In this document: positions 9,133 through 17,220 of the stretch, piece by piece
How positions within the stretch are numbered: the stretch's first letter is position 1
Layout: the number at the start of each line of letters is the position of its first letter
NCBI GenBank assembly: GCA_002343505.1
Contig: DDQZ01000081.1
Coordinates: forward strand, 2,298-44,013
DNA from: Verrucomicrobiaceae bacterium UBA2429
GTDB taxonomy: Bacteria; Verrucomicrobiota; Verrucomicrobiia; Verrucomicrobiales; Verrucomicrobiaceae
Length of the DNA: 41,716 nt
Direction: 5' to 3'
Made by a program: the position numbers and the translations under genes
Notes under the pieces: generated by a model
What the model saw: the letters and a program-made list of their open reading frames with translations, nothing else
What the model was told of the DNA's origin: nothing
Databases searched by the model: none

Positions 9133-10386
9133 ATGCAAAACACCCACGACTACAAACGCTATGCCGTCCTCTATGTGGATGATGAGGAGATGGCTCTGAA
9201 GTATTTCCAAAAAACATTTGGCGCTGAATTCCGCGTCCTGACAGCCATCAACGCCGTCGAGGGACTCAATTACATCGAGAGCATGGGCGAGGAAATCGGC
9301 GTCCTGCTCACTGATCAGCGCATGCCCGGCCAGAAGGGAGTGCAGCTCCTCGAACGCGCCCGCCAGCTCCGCCCCAAGATGGTCCGCATGATGATCACCG
9401 CCTACGCCGACTTCGGCGTCTCCGTGGATGCCATCAACCTCGGCAACATCTTCCGCTACATCTCCAAGCCCCTCCAGGTCGAGGACATGCGCAACACCCT
9501 GCGCCGGGCCATGGACTTCTACATGCTGCAAAAGGAGCGCGACGACCTGCTGCGTGAAAAACTCTCCGTGCTCCAGAGCATGGTCATCACCGACCGCGTC
9601 ATCAGCCTCGGCGTGCTCGCCTCCGGCCTGTGCAAAAACCTGCGCAATCCCCTCGACGCGGTGAACACCTTCCTCAACCTCGTCCCGGCCCGCCTGCGCC
9701 AGGAAAACGTGGAACTCGACCGCCTGCGCGACCCCGCTTTCTGGCGTGACTTTCACAACCAAGTGCTGGCGCAGACGCAGCGCATCTCCGACTCGATCGG
9801 TGATCTCGACAAAATCAGCAGCCAGGCTCCCGCCGACATCGCTCCAGAGGATGTTGTGGCGCAGGCTGTGGACACCGTGAGGGCCGCCGCCGCCGCCAAA
9901 AACATCACCCTCAAAAACGAGGTCCAGGGCCCGCTGCCCAAGCTGCACGCCGCTCCAGACCGCTTCGCGCGCATCTTCGAAATGCTGCTCAAAGACCAGG
10001 TCGAGTTGCTTGACCCGGGCGCCGAGATCACACTCTCCGCCAGTGTCAGCAAAGTCTCCGACACACCGGTGGGCATTCGATTCGAGATCAAGGACAACGG
10101 CCCCGGCCTGCCCCAGGAGGCGCTGCGCTCCATCTTTGACCCTTTCCACATTCGTCCGGATGGGGAGGAGAAATTTGGCCTCGACCTGCTCGGAGTTTAT
10201 TTCCTCGTCCACCACCACGGCGGTCACATCGAGGCGGGCAGCTCGCCGGGAGAGGGCGTCACTTACACCATGGACATCCCGCTGTTAAGTTCGCCGGAAA
10301 ACGGCGCCACCTCCAGCAGCCGCGACTTTGTCACCAAAGTGCTCATGAACGACGTCCTGTGGGAAAGACTGCTCGCGGGAGACTGA
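9133..10386 (+). CDS. Response regulator with C-terminal degenerate histidine-kinase module (PhcQ/PhcR-like)
   Basis: This is a 417-residue protein. The N-terminal receiver is intact, with Asp16/Asp17, phosphoacceptor Asp61 in LLTDQRMPGQKG and Lys112 in YISKPLQ. After a helical linker there is a kinase-like dimerisation region, ISLGVLASGLCKNLRNPLD. Here the position of the phosphorylated His in the H-box is Lys168 (codon AAA). The ATPase-like domain keeps DNGPGLP and a C-terminal glycine-rich strand, but the N-box (EMLLKDQVELL) lacks the usual Asn. It is therefore probably a pseudokinase output or allosteric regulator, not a kinase. There is no DNA-binding domain. It is the last gene of the methyltransferase-kinase unit and ends convergently with truA. 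Its partner is probably the upstream hybrid kinase, by context. Confidence 0.8.
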   Translation: MQNTHDYKRYAVLYVDDEEMALKYFQKTFGAEFRVLTAINAVEGLNYIESMGEEIGVLLTDQRMPGQKGVQLLERARQLRPKMVRMMITAYADFGVSVDAINLGNIFRYISKPLQVEDMRNTLRRAMDFYMLQKERDDLLREKLSVLQSMVITDRVISLGVLASGLCKNLRNPLDAVNTFLNLVPARLRQENVELDRLRDPAFWRDFHNQVLAQTQRISDSIGDLDKISSQAPADIAPEDVVAQAVDTVRAAAAAKNITLKNEVQGPLPKLHAAPDRFARIFEMLLKDQVELLDPGAEITLSASVSKVSDTPVGIRFEIKDNGPGLPQEALRSIFDPFHIRPDGEEKFGLDLLGVYFLVHHHGGHIEAGSSPGEGVTYTMDIPLLSSPENGATSSSRDFVTKVLMNDVLWERLLAGD

Positions 10387-10395
10387 GCGGCCAGT

Positions 10396-10411
10396 CCGCC
10401 GAAAGAGGCGG
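10396..10411. terminator. Short hairpin between convergent genes
   Basis: CCGCC (10396-10400) and GGCGG (10407-10411) can pair around a six-base loop in the 43-base gap between the response-regulator and truA stops. There is no T tract on either side, so termination activity is doubtful. Confidence 0.2.
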
Positions 10412-10429
10412 CGTTGCCCCGCGCGGCAG

Positions 10430-11272
10430 TCAATGCCGCAAGTCTCCGGCATACTTCACCGACACCAGATAGAGGCCGCATGCTGGAGCCATCTGATTGC
10501 TTTGCAGCCCCTCGTGAGTGGCCAGCAAACTTGCGAACCACTCCTCGGTGGCCCGTCCGCGCGCGACCTGGACCATGCTCCCCGTGATAAGGCGTGCCAT
10601 CCGGTAAAGGAAGCCGTCTCCCTCGAACTCGATTTCAAGCACATCGCCCGTTTCGGCAATGTCCACTCTGTGCAGAGTGCGCGTCGTCTTCTCCGGCAGG
10701 GCCCGCCTTTGCGTTTCCCACATGTCACCGCGGTTGGCGGAAAGCCGGACAAAGTTGTGCCTCCCCGCCAGCAGGTCCGCGCAGCGCCGCAGCGCGGAGA
10801 TGTCCAGCCGGCCATAGACATGCCAGGCGCGGTCCGCTTCGAAAGGGTCCAGCATCTCCGGACGCCAGATGCGGTAACGGTAGATTTTTCCGACCGCGTC
10901 AAAGCGCGCGTGAAAGCCCGGTTCCGCGTCCTCGACCCGTGTGACGCGGATCGTCATTGGCAGGCAGGCGTTCAGCGCCTTGCACCATGCGCCATGGCTC
11001 ATGCGCGCGCTGGCAGGCACATCCATGTGCGCCACTTGCGCCAGCGCATGCACACCCGCGTCGGTGCGCCCGGAGCCATGCACCACGGTCTCAATGCGGG
11101 TGGCTTTTTTTACAGCGGCGGTCAGCTCATCCTGGATCGTGCCACCGCCCGCGAGGCTCTGCCAGCCGCGCCAGCCGCTGCCGCAGTAGGCCACTGTGAG
11201 GCGCAGGCGCCGCATTCCTTGTGGCGCGGCGGGGTGCAGGCCAAGCTTGCTTTCAATGCCGTCTTCCCTCAT
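10430..11272 (-). CDS. truA: tRNA pseudouridine(38-40) synthase TruA
   Basis: TruA converts uridines 38-40 in the anticodon stem-loop of tRNA to pseudouridine. The frame encodes YCGSGWRGWQ near the N-terminus, the catalytic GSGRTDAGVHA (Asp52 if counted from MRRLRL), FHARFDAVGKIYRYRIW and the late GDGFLYRMARLITGSMVQV, all standard TruA blocks. The start at 11272 is preceded by GGAG with a 7-base spacer but adds 19 residues and overlaps the ruvX end by 20 bases. The internal ATG at 11215 (MRRLRLTVAY) matches the usual family N-terminus. It is third in the leftward CBS-ruvX-truA gene run. Confidence 0.93.
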   Translation of the reverse strand: MREDGIESKLGLHPAAPQGMRRLRLTVAYCGSGWRGWQSLAGGGTIQDELTAAVKKATRIETVVHGSGRTDAGVHALAQVAHMDVPASARMSHGAWCKALNACLPMTIRVTRVEDAEPGFHARFDAVGKIYRYRIWRPEMLDPFEADRAWHVYGRLDISALRRCADLLAGRHNFVRLSANRGDMWETQRRALPEKTTRTLHRVDIAETGDVLEIEFEGDGFLYRMARLITGSMVQVARGRATEEWFASLLATHEGLQSNQMAPACGLYLVSVKYAGDLRH

Positions 11273-11738
11273 GCGTCCACTCCAGATTCTGGCATTCCTC
11301 CGGCAGCAGAAAACCCTCCGGCCCGCGTTGTGAATTCAGATATTCCTGCAGGATCACCACTGCGGCGAGCTGGTCCACCACCTCGTCCCTCTGCTTTTTG
11401 CCGGTGATCCCCGCGCGGGAAAGCGCCGCCTCCGCCTCCACCGAGGAGAGCCTTTCGTCCACAAACTCCAGCGGAATCTCATGGCGCAGGGACCTGCCCA
11501 GCGACTCGGCAAATTTTTCGACCCTCTCCGCCGCCTCTCCGCGTCTGCCGTCCAGGTGGAAAGGCATGCCGAGAATGATCCGGCCCACGCGCTTGTCCCG
11601 TGCGATGCGCGCGATCTCGCGCTCAGGCTCCGCGCTCGCGTCCAGCGTTTTGAGCGGGCGGGCCGTCAACTCCAGCTCGTCGCTCAGCGCGAGTCCGATG
11701 CGGACGGTGCCGTGGTCAATGGCGAGGATTCGGGGCAT
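11253..11738 (-). CDS. ruvX: Putative pre-16S rRNA nuclease / Holliday junction resolvase-like YqgF
   Basis: This 161-residue YqgF-family protein has an RNase H-like fold. AIDHGTVRIGLALSD carries the first catalytic Asp, GMPFHLDGRRGEAAERV follows, then VDERLSSVEAE, and DQLAAVVILQEYL supplies the last acidic residue. In bacteria the family trims the 5' end of 16S rRNA and was earlier named RuvX for a proposed resolvase role. Length and motifs are normal. The unusual tail EECQNLEWTHEGRRH extends slightly beyond the core. It overlaps the truA start by 20 bases, consistent with co-translation, and follows the CBS gene by 54 bases. Confidence 0.93.
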   Translation of the reverse strand: MPRILAIDHGTVRIGLALSDELELTARPLKTLDASAEPEREIARIARDKRVGRIILGMPFHLDGRRGEAAERVEKFAESLGRSLRHEIPLEFVDERLSSVEAEAALSRAGITGKKQRDEVVDQLAAVVILQEYLNSQRGPEGFLLPEECQNLEWTHEGRRH

Positions 11739-11792
11739 GACTTCATTCTTGCCCGGAAGCGCCCGTTTTCCAGCTTCAATCCCTCGATCAAA

Positions 11793-12212
11793 TCAAAACT
11801 GCTCAAGGAGGTGTTTGATGAGGTCAGTGCTGGTGACAATGCCGCAGAGCTTGCCGCCATTGACAACCGGCACGGAATGAAACTCGCCTCTGGCAAGAAT
11901 TTCGGCGGCATCGCGGACAGTGGCCGTGTCGGGCAGGGTGACCGGGGTCTTGCACATCAACTCCTCGATGGTGAGCGTGTGATCAAGAGTGGCGTCCACG
12001 GCGCGCTCGTCGGTATTGAAGGCATCGCCAAAGCTGACGCGCAGAATGTCGCTCCAGGAAATGATCCCGAGAAGCTGGTCGCCGCTGACAACAGGAATAT
12101 GGTGAACGCCATGCTCGCGGACGAGGTGGCGGATTTTTGAGACGGGGTCACCGTGGTGAACGGTGACCAGATGGCGGCTCATGACTCGGGTGACGGGTTC
12201 GTGGCGTTTCAT
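11793..12212 (-). CDS. Tandem CBS-domain protein
   Basis: This 139-residue protein consists only of two CBS motifs (Bateman module). The first is in VMSRHLVTVHHGDPVSKI with VREHGVHHIPVVSGDQLLG. The second is in LMCKTPVTLPDTATVRDAAEIL with GEFHSVPVVNGGKLCGIVT. Stand-alone CBS pairs bind adenine nucleotides (AMP, ATP, SAM) and often regulate other proteins. No output domain, signal or membrane segment is present, and the partner is not apparent. The gene heads the leftward run with ruvX and truA. It is separated from the next upstream minus-strand gene by a terminator hairpin, so it probably has its own promoter in the 12213-12290 gap. Confidence 0.9.
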   Translation of the reverse strand: MKRHEPVTRVMSRHLVTVHHGDPVSKIRHLVREHGVHHIPVVSGDQLLGIISWSDILRVSFGDAFNTDERAVDATLDHTLTIEELMCKTPVTLPDTATVRDAAEILARGEFHSVPVVNGGKLCGIVTSTDLIKHLLEQF

Positions 12213-12292
12213 GGTTGGATGACTGCCATACTGGCCTTTGCAGGGCGGCCGTGCTCATCGTGCCTTGCCGTTCACCGGCTGATTCTTGCCCG

Positions 12293-12325
12293 AAAAAAAG
12301 AGGGCGGACCTGACGGCCCGCCCTC
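12293..12325 (-). terminator. Rho-independent terminator after the 12344-12865 gene
   Basis: On the minus strand a GAGGGCGG/CCGCCCTC stem (12318-12325 with 12300-12307) around a 10-base loop is followed directly by seven T residues (12293-12299 as A on the plus strand). It lies 18 bases beyond the stop of the exported-protein gene. This is a textbook structure. Confidence 0.85.
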
Positions 12326-12343
12326 GGAGTTTGAAGAAGCGTC

Positions 12344-12865
12344 TTATTTGAACGGGCTGACCGAAAGAGCGCGGAACTCGTCGGCGACTTTGGCCACGGC
12401 AGCCTTCGGGCCGGTGAGCTTGATGAAAACAGGGGCGTCGGGTCCGGGAATGATGGAACCTAGAAGCATGGAGTCCGGCTTCGGGGTCTTCGGTCCGAAC
12501 ATGGCACCGTCCATGTAGGTGCCGGTGGCTGTGACGAGGGTCACTTTTTTGCCTCCGGCCTCGATGTCCTCGCGCTTGGTCTCGGGCTTGCCCTCGAACT
12601 GGCCGAACCAGCGCTGCACATTCGCCTCGACATCGCCGCCCTGGCCGGCGCCGAAGTAGTAAAAGACCGCCTCCAGGGGCTGCTCCGCGCCTTCGACGCT
12701 GATCTTCAGTGTGGCGGCGCGCATCGGGCTGCTCGTCGGCACGGAGTCCCACGCGGCGGATGGCAGGACGAAATCCAGGCCGCCGGCGCTGACTTTTTTT
12801 TCCTCGGCGGAGGAGGTTTGCGCGTGGCCCGCGAACAGGGCCAGAAGGAGGATCATGTGTTTCAT
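12344..12865 (-). CDS. Small exported protein of unknown function
   Basis: This is a 173-residue protein with a signal peptide (MKHMILLLALFAGHAQTSSA). The mature part opens VSAGGLDFVLPSAAWDSVPTSS and contains YYFGAGQGGDVEANVQRWFGQF, followed by a region with GTYMDGAMFGP and a short PDAPVFIKLTGP strand. These features resemble a family of planctomycete/verrucomicrobial periplasmic hypothetical proteins, but I cannot name a domain with confidence. No Cys or metal motif is visible. It lies 20 bases downstream of the copper-protein gene, ends at a strong terminator, and is therefore almost certainly its operon partner, perhaps a chaperone or accessory factor for it (inference). Confidence 0.75.
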   Translation of the reverse strand: MKHMILLLALFAGHAQTSSAEEKKVSAGGLDFVLPSAAWDSVPTSSPMRAATLKISVEGAEQPLEAVFYYFGAGQGGDVEANVQRWFGQFEGKPETKREDIEAGGKKVTLVTATGTYMDGAMFGPKTPKPDSMLLGSIIPGPDAPVFIKLTGPKAAVAKVADEFRALSVSPFK

Positions 12866-12885
12866 GGCTGGGATGTTTGGGGAAT

Positions 12886-13371
12886 TTATTTCGTGACATG
12901 CATCACACCCCTCATCAGCAGCCAGTGGCCGGGAAAGGTGCAGATGTAGGCATAGTCCCCCTCCTCGGCGGGAGCAGTGAATTCAATAGTGTCGGAGCCA
13001 TTGGCCTGGACGAGCTTGGTGTGCGCGAGGATGTCGGCCTTGGACGCCTCCGGGATGTAATGCTTGGCCATGCCCTGGGGATCCCCCATCATGAGATTGG
13101 CCTGGGCACCCACCGCGTCTATCACATCCTTGTTGTCGGGCATCTTGCCCTTCCTGAGCAGCAGGAAATTGTGCGGCTGCGGGACGATGCTGCCCGTGTT
13201 GTTCAAGGTCAGCTTGATCTTCTGTCCAACTTTGACGGCAAGGTCGGTCTTGTCATAGCCGAGGGGATTGCTAGCGTGGGGCTTGAGTTCGATCTCGGCA
13301 ACTTCAGCCTCCTGGGCATGGAGGACGGTGGCAGCCAGGGCGATGACAGCGATCTTGGAGAGTTTGGGCAT
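12886..13371 (-). CDS. Azurin-like type-1 copper protein (cupredoxin)
   Basis: This is a 161-residue exported electron carrier. The start at 13371 gives a signal peptide (MPKLSKIAVIALAATVLHAQ); the open frame extends upstream to 13518, but the extra 49 residues look like non-coding sequence. Type-1 copper ligands are visible: His67 in PQPHNFLLL, Cys144 and His149 in YICTFPGHW, and Met153 in LLMRG. The Cys-x4-His-x3-Met spacing is typical of azurin/auracyanin proteins. The NLMMGDPQG insertion between strands matches azurins. It would shuttle electrons in the periplasm, and the cytochrome-bearing proteins elsewhere in the window are possible but unproven partners. It is co-directional with and 20 bases upstream of the small exported protein. 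Confidence 0.88.
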   Translation of the reverse strand: MPKLSKIAVIALAATVLHAQEAEVAEIELKPHASNPLGYDKTDLAVKVGQKIKLTLNNTGSIVPQPHNFLLLRKGKMPDNKDVIDAVGAQANLMMGDPQGMAKHYIPEASKADILAHTKLVQANGSDTIEFTAPAEEGDYAYICTFPGHWLLMRGVMHVTK

Positions 13372-13520
13372 GGTATTGATATTGAATAAGGGGGGTAGGC
13401 TAATCGGCAGCCAGTTCCGGGTGTTTTCAACTTTTTTGTTGGAACTGGCGCGGAGAGTGCGGTCCGCAAGTTGGGGAAAGTACCCTCGCCTGCCGGGCGT
13501 AAATGGTATCACCCCCACTC

Positions 13521-14882
13521 ATGACTCCGTTTCACGAAACCGCCTCCGCCACTCATCAGATGAGCCGCCGCAAAGTGCTGCGCGGGCTCGGCACGCTCAT
13601 GTCACTGCCCTTTCTCGAGTCCGCGGGCGGCAGGGCTTTCGCCGCCGCGCCGCCGCAAAAAGCTCCGCTGCGCGCGGCTTGGCTCTACATACCGAACGGA
13701 GTCAATGTCCATAAATGGTTCCCCACAGGCGAAGGGGCGGGATACCAGCTCAGCGAGACGCTCAAGCAGATTGAGCGGCACCGGAATGACTTCATGGCCG
13801 TCTCCGGCCTGGCCCAGGACAAAGCCCGCTCCCACGGTAACGGCGGCGGCGACCACGCGCGCGCCACCTCCACCTTCCTCACCGGCTGCATGCCGAAGAA
13901 AACGGCGGGCGCTGACATCAAGCTCGGCGTCTCCGTGGACCAGATTGCGGCTGAGAAGATCGGCCATCTCACCCGTCTCTCCTCCCTGGAGTTGAGCACC
14001 GACGGCCAGCGCAGCTCCGGCCGCTGCGACAGCGGCTACTCCTGCGCCTATCAATATAATCTGGCATGGAAAAACGAGACCATGCCCATGGCGCCCGAGA
14101 TGGACCCGCGCCTCGTCTTCGAGCGGCTCTTCGGCTACGGCGCGTCCGGCGCGCGCGGCGAGGAGGGCGCTCGCCGCCAGCGTCTGCAGAAAAGCATCCT
14201 CGACACGGTGCTCGGAGAAGCCAAGTCCCTGCAGGGCAAGGTAAGCGGCAGCGACCGCCGCAAGCTCGACGAATACTTCGAGTCCGTGCGCGATATTGAG
14301 CAGCGCATCGAGCGCTCCGAAAAATTCGCCGCTCAGCTCCCTCCCGGAGTGTCCGTGCCGGAGGGCATCCCTGAGAGCTACGAGGAGCACATTCGTGTGA
14401 TGTTTGACTTGCTGGCGCTGGCTTTCCAGACGGACACCACCCGCCTCTGCACCTTTCTCATGGCGCACGATGGCAGCAACCGCAGCTTCCCGCAGATCGG
14501 CGTCCCGGACGCGCATCATTATCTCTCCCACCACGAAAACGACCCGCAAAAGTTGGAGAAGATCGCCAAAATTGACCAGTTCTACATGCGTCAGTTCGGC
14601 TATTTCCTCGACAAAATGAAAAGCGTCAAGGAGGGGGACTCCACCCTGCTCGACAACAGCATGATCGTCTTTGGCGGCGGCATTGGCGACGGCAACCGCC
14701 ACAATCACGACGATCTGCCCATCCTGCTAGCCGGCCGCGCAGGCGGCACCTGGAGTCCCGGCAAACGCATCGTTTTGAAAGAGGAAACCCCGATGACAAA
14801 CTTGTACCTCTCCATGCTGGACCGTCTCGGCGTTCGTGCCGATCGTGTGGGCGACAGCACGGGCGTGCTCGACGTGGGTTGA
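13521..14882 (+). CDS. DUF1552 protein, Tat-exported
   Basis: This 453-residue member of DUF1552 is a family common in Planctomycetes, Verrucomicrobia and myxobacteria and usually encoded near DUF1592/DUF1588 cytochrome proteins. The leader MSRRKVLRGLGTLMSLPFLE is a twin-arginine signal. Family blocks include WLYIPNGVNVHKWFP, SGLAQDKARSHGNGGGDHAR, SSLELSTDGQRSSGRCDSGY, AFQTDTTRLCTFLMAHDGSN, DAHHYLSHHENDP and FGGGIGDGNRHNHDDLPILL. Many His and Asp residues suggest a metal-dependent hydrolase related to the DUF1501/sulfatase-like fold, but the reaction is unknown. Three starts are possible (13503, 13521, 13560); none has a good SD, and 13560 places the SRR motif at the very N-terminus. No DUF1592 partner lies adjacent here, which is unusual. 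Confidence 0.88.
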   Translation: MTPFHETASATHQMSRRKVLRGLGTLMSLPFLESAGGRAFAAAPPQKAPLRAAWLYIPNGVNVHKWFPTGEGAGYQLSETLKQIERHRNDFMAVSGLAQDKARSHGNGGGDHARATSTFLTGCMPKKTAGADIKLGVSVDQIAAEKIGHLTRLSSLELSTDGQRSSGRCDSGYSCAYQYNLAWKNETMPMAPEMDPRLVFERLFGYGASGARGEEGARRQRLQKSILDTVLGEAKSLQGKVSGSDRRKLDEYFESVRDIEQRIERSEKFAAQLPPGVSVPEGIPESYEEHIRVMFDLLALAFQTDTTRLCTFLMAHDGSNRSFPQIGVPDAHHYLSHHENDPQKLEKIAKIDQFYMRQFGYFLDKMKSVKEGDSTLLDNSMIVFGGGIGDGNRHNHDDLPILLAGRAGGTWSPGKRIVLKEETPMTNLYLSMLDRLGVRADRVGDSTGVLDVG

Positions 14883-14949
14883 GGCAGGCGCGCGGCATTT
14901 TGGGGCCGCTTTTGCAACAGCAGCGTTGCAAGCCGCGCGCATTGGTTAT

Positions 14950-16554
14950 ATGAAGGCGCCTATCATGGCGGACCCCGCAGCCGAGACCACCAGCATGACC
15001 GCGATGGAGCAGGATTTGTTTCCGCATCCTGATCCGAATCCTGCCGGCTTGACTGCGGAAACCTCGCCTGCGTGGTCTCCTGACTCCTCGAAAAAAACGA
15101 ACTCAGGAGTCTTTCCTCGCGGGATTCAAGACCTCGCCGACAAATTGCGCAAGGCGATGAATGACCCGTCGCATTTGTCCCAGGCTTTCGCCGAGTTTTG
15201 CACCGCCGCCTATGTGAAGCCGGAGTGGGCGGGTGCCGCCAGTGAGTTTTTGGCGGAGCTGTTCGAAGGGCGCGAGGAACAGCTCGCAGAAATGGCGCAT
15301 GTGCCGGACTTGATCATCGAGCTGGCCACAGGCCACTATGCGGTGACTTTCATGGCCGCCTCCGTCTGGGCTGCGAAGGGGGATGTGGCGCGCATGTCAC
15401 GCCTCGCCGAGGCGCTGGCAGCCACACAATCCAAGCTCTCCGGTGTGGAAGTGGTGGATGTGATGCTGGCGCTCGCGGCATCGCTGGCAATTTCCCGCTA
15501 TCCCCGCGCCGAACAACTCGTGAACATCGCCGCGCCACAGGCTGCCCCCGAACATGAGGAGGCTCTGGCTGAGGCTCGTCTCTGGCTGGCTGCGGGGCGT
15601 GCCGTTCGCGCCTGCGACCAGGAGGTGAGGGACATGTGGGAGCAGCGTCTTCGCCGGCCGCAGCACCCATGGACCTGGGAAGGCCCCGTGGAGCGGGCCG
15701 CGCTGACACAATTGGCGGACCAAGTCGCGCCCGGGATGGAGGCGGAGAGTTTGTTCCAAGCCGTCGTGCCGGCGGGCTGGTGGGAGCTTGCCATGCGCCG
15801 CGCTGAGGAGTTGATCCATTACGATGCTGCTTTGAGACAGAAAAAATGCGAGACACACGAAGATACTCCTCCTCCCGCCGAGCCGCCGCCAATGGTCATA
15901 GGCAGGCCGATTGTCATCTGGCGGCTGGTGCCCTTCTGCTTCGGCGGCCTGGTCGGTGCCTGGGCTTTTGCGCTTGGAATCTATTTTGGCCCGTTTGATT
16001 TGGTGCGCCCCGGCGCGTCTGTGAACGAGGTCGGGGCTGCCGCAGACGGACAGACGACCCCGGGCGGGGAATTCTCGCAACCCGGGGAGGAAGGGGAGCC
16101 GCCGTCTGCATCCGTTTCCGCGGATGTCAGGCAGGGAGAGCATCCCGACTCCCTTTGGAGAAAGGAGGAAAGCCGCCGCCTTTTGGAAAAGCTGCCTGAA
16201 CTGGCCGCCAGTGGAGAGCTGCTCAAACACGGCGGTTGGGAGCAGCATCGCGCCATGCTGGAGGGTGAGGAGGAGAACCTTTCCAAAAACTCGCCTGAAT
16301 ATGAAAAACTGCTCGTCTGGCTGCATCTCTCTCCAGTGTCAGATGACGCGATCAACACACGCGTTCCCGGCCTGCTCGCCGCTTTGAAACCCGACAGCGA
16401 CACCCTCGACCTTTGGGAAAAACTCATCTACCCGGGATCACCGAATGCCCCGCAAATTCGCGAGGCCGCGCGCCGCCAGCATCATGAGAACACGCAGTCA
16501 TGGTCGCCCACTCAGCGGTCGCGGCTAAGCAGAATCGGCTGGGACACTCCCTGA
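14950..16554 (+). CDS. Single-pass membrane protein of unknown function
   Basis: This is a 534-residue protein that I do not recognise. Residues 1-315 are soluble and mostly helical and include a weak TPR-like stretch (GHYAVTFMAASVWAAKGDVA, then AEARLWLAAGRAVRAC). One hydrophobic segment at about 326-348 (LVPFCFGGLVGAWAFALGIY) follows a proline-rich linker. An acidic, low-complexity region and a helical C-terminal domain (EESRRLLEKLPELAASGELL) come after it. With no signal peptide, the N-terminal domain is probably cytoplasmic and the C-terminal one periplasmic. The open frame begins at 14836 inside the DUF1552 gene, but the ATG at 14950 is the sensible start. It ends base-to-base with the convergent DUF6580 gene (stops at 16554 and 16555). 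Confidence 0.7.
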   Translation: MKAPIMADPAAETTSMTAMEQDLFPHPDPNPAGLTAETSPAWSPDSSKKTNSGVFPRGIQDLADKLRKAMNDPSHLSQAFAEFCTAAYVKPEWAGAASEFLAELFEGREEQLAEMAHVPDLIIELATGHYAVTFMAASVWAAKGDVARMSRLAEALAATQSKLSGVEVVDVMLALAASLAISRYPRAEQLVNIAAPQAAPEHEEALAEARLWLAAGRAVRACDQEVRDMWEQRLRRPQHPWTWEGPVERAALTQLADQVAPGMEAESLFQAVVPAGWWELAMRRAEELIHYDAALRQKKCETHEDTPPPAEPPPMVIGRPIVIWRLVPFCFGGLVGAWAFALGIYFGPFDLVRPGASVNEVGAAADGQTTPGGEFSQPGEEGEPPSASVSADVRQGEHPDSLWRKEESRRLLEKLPELAASGELLKHGGWEQHRAMLEGEEENLSKNSPEYEKLLVWLHLSPVSDDAINTRVPGLLAALKPDSDTLDLWEKLIYPGSPNAPQIREAARRQHHENTQSWSPTQRSRLSRIGWDTP

Positions 16555-17172
16555 TCACGCCGCCGCCGGAGCCAGCCAGCGCAGCTTTGGCAGCGCGCGC
16601 GCATGCGCCTCGGCATTGAAGGCGGCCAGCAGCAAGAGGCTGAAGCCCATGTCGCTCAGCAGGGAATTGCGCAAAAACATCCAAGTGGGCGCATAACCGG
16701 GCAGTCCGGTGGTGAGGCATTGCACCCAGCCGGCGAGGTTTTTCACATATCCCGGCTCGACGAGCCAGCTCACGCTGTTCGTGATGACATAAAAGCTCAG
16801 CGAGCAAGCCAGCACACCGCCCAGCGTCCGCGCCACACCCGCCTGCCCGCGCCAGCGCGCCGCCAGCCAGGCCGCGCCGGCATAGCAGGCATACATGACC
16901 AGGGCCTCAAAGCCGCCGCCCTTCGGCGTGAGAATGTCCACGCCCTGCGAGAGCACATCCACTCCCACCAGCAGCAGCGGCCACACCCACCAGGCCAGCG
17001 CGCGCGGAAACAAGAGGGTGCCCGTGAACACCAGCGCCAGCCAGGGCGAGAAATTCGGCAGCAGCGTCATGCCAGGGGACTCCAGCTTCAGCCAGCGCAG
17101 GCCAAGCGCCAGGAGCACGATGGCGAGAGGGGCCCATAGCAGGGGCAGGGAGCGGCGGTTCGGGGAAATCAT
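16555..17172 (-). CDS. DUF6580-like integral membrane protein
   Basis: This is a 205-residue protein with about five to six hydrophobic segments. The segment LLPNFSPWLALVFTGTLLFP resembles the NFSPVxALALFxG signature of DUF6580 putative transport proteins, which are related to ECF-type vitamin transporter S components. The later TNSVSWLVEPGYVKNLAGW and FLRNSLLSDMGFSLLLL segments also fit. The substrate is unknown. The start at 17172 (MISPNRRSLP) is preferred over 17208. It lies 48 bases downstream of the dehydrogenase gene on the same strand and could be its co-transcribed partner, but no functional link is evident. Confidence 0.7.
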   Translation of the reverse strand: MISPNRRSLPLLWAPLAIVLLALGLRWLKLESPGMTLLPNFSPWLALVFTGTLLFPRALAWWVWPLLLVGVDVLSQGVDILTPKGGGFEALVMYACYAGAAWLAARWRGQAGVARTLGGVLACSLSFYVITNSVSWLVEPGYVKNLAGWVQCLTTGLPGYAPTWMFLRNSLLSDMGFSLLLLAAFNAEAHARALPKLRWLAPAAA

Positions 17173-17220
17173 GGACGACCAGAATAAAGGCGGATACGCC
17201 GCGCGCAACCTCCGCGCCGG

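Noticed and set aside
14836..14949. N-terminal extension of the single-TM protein
   Set aside because: It overlaps the end of the DUF1552 gene and shows no signal or conserved sequence; the ATG at 14950 is a better start.
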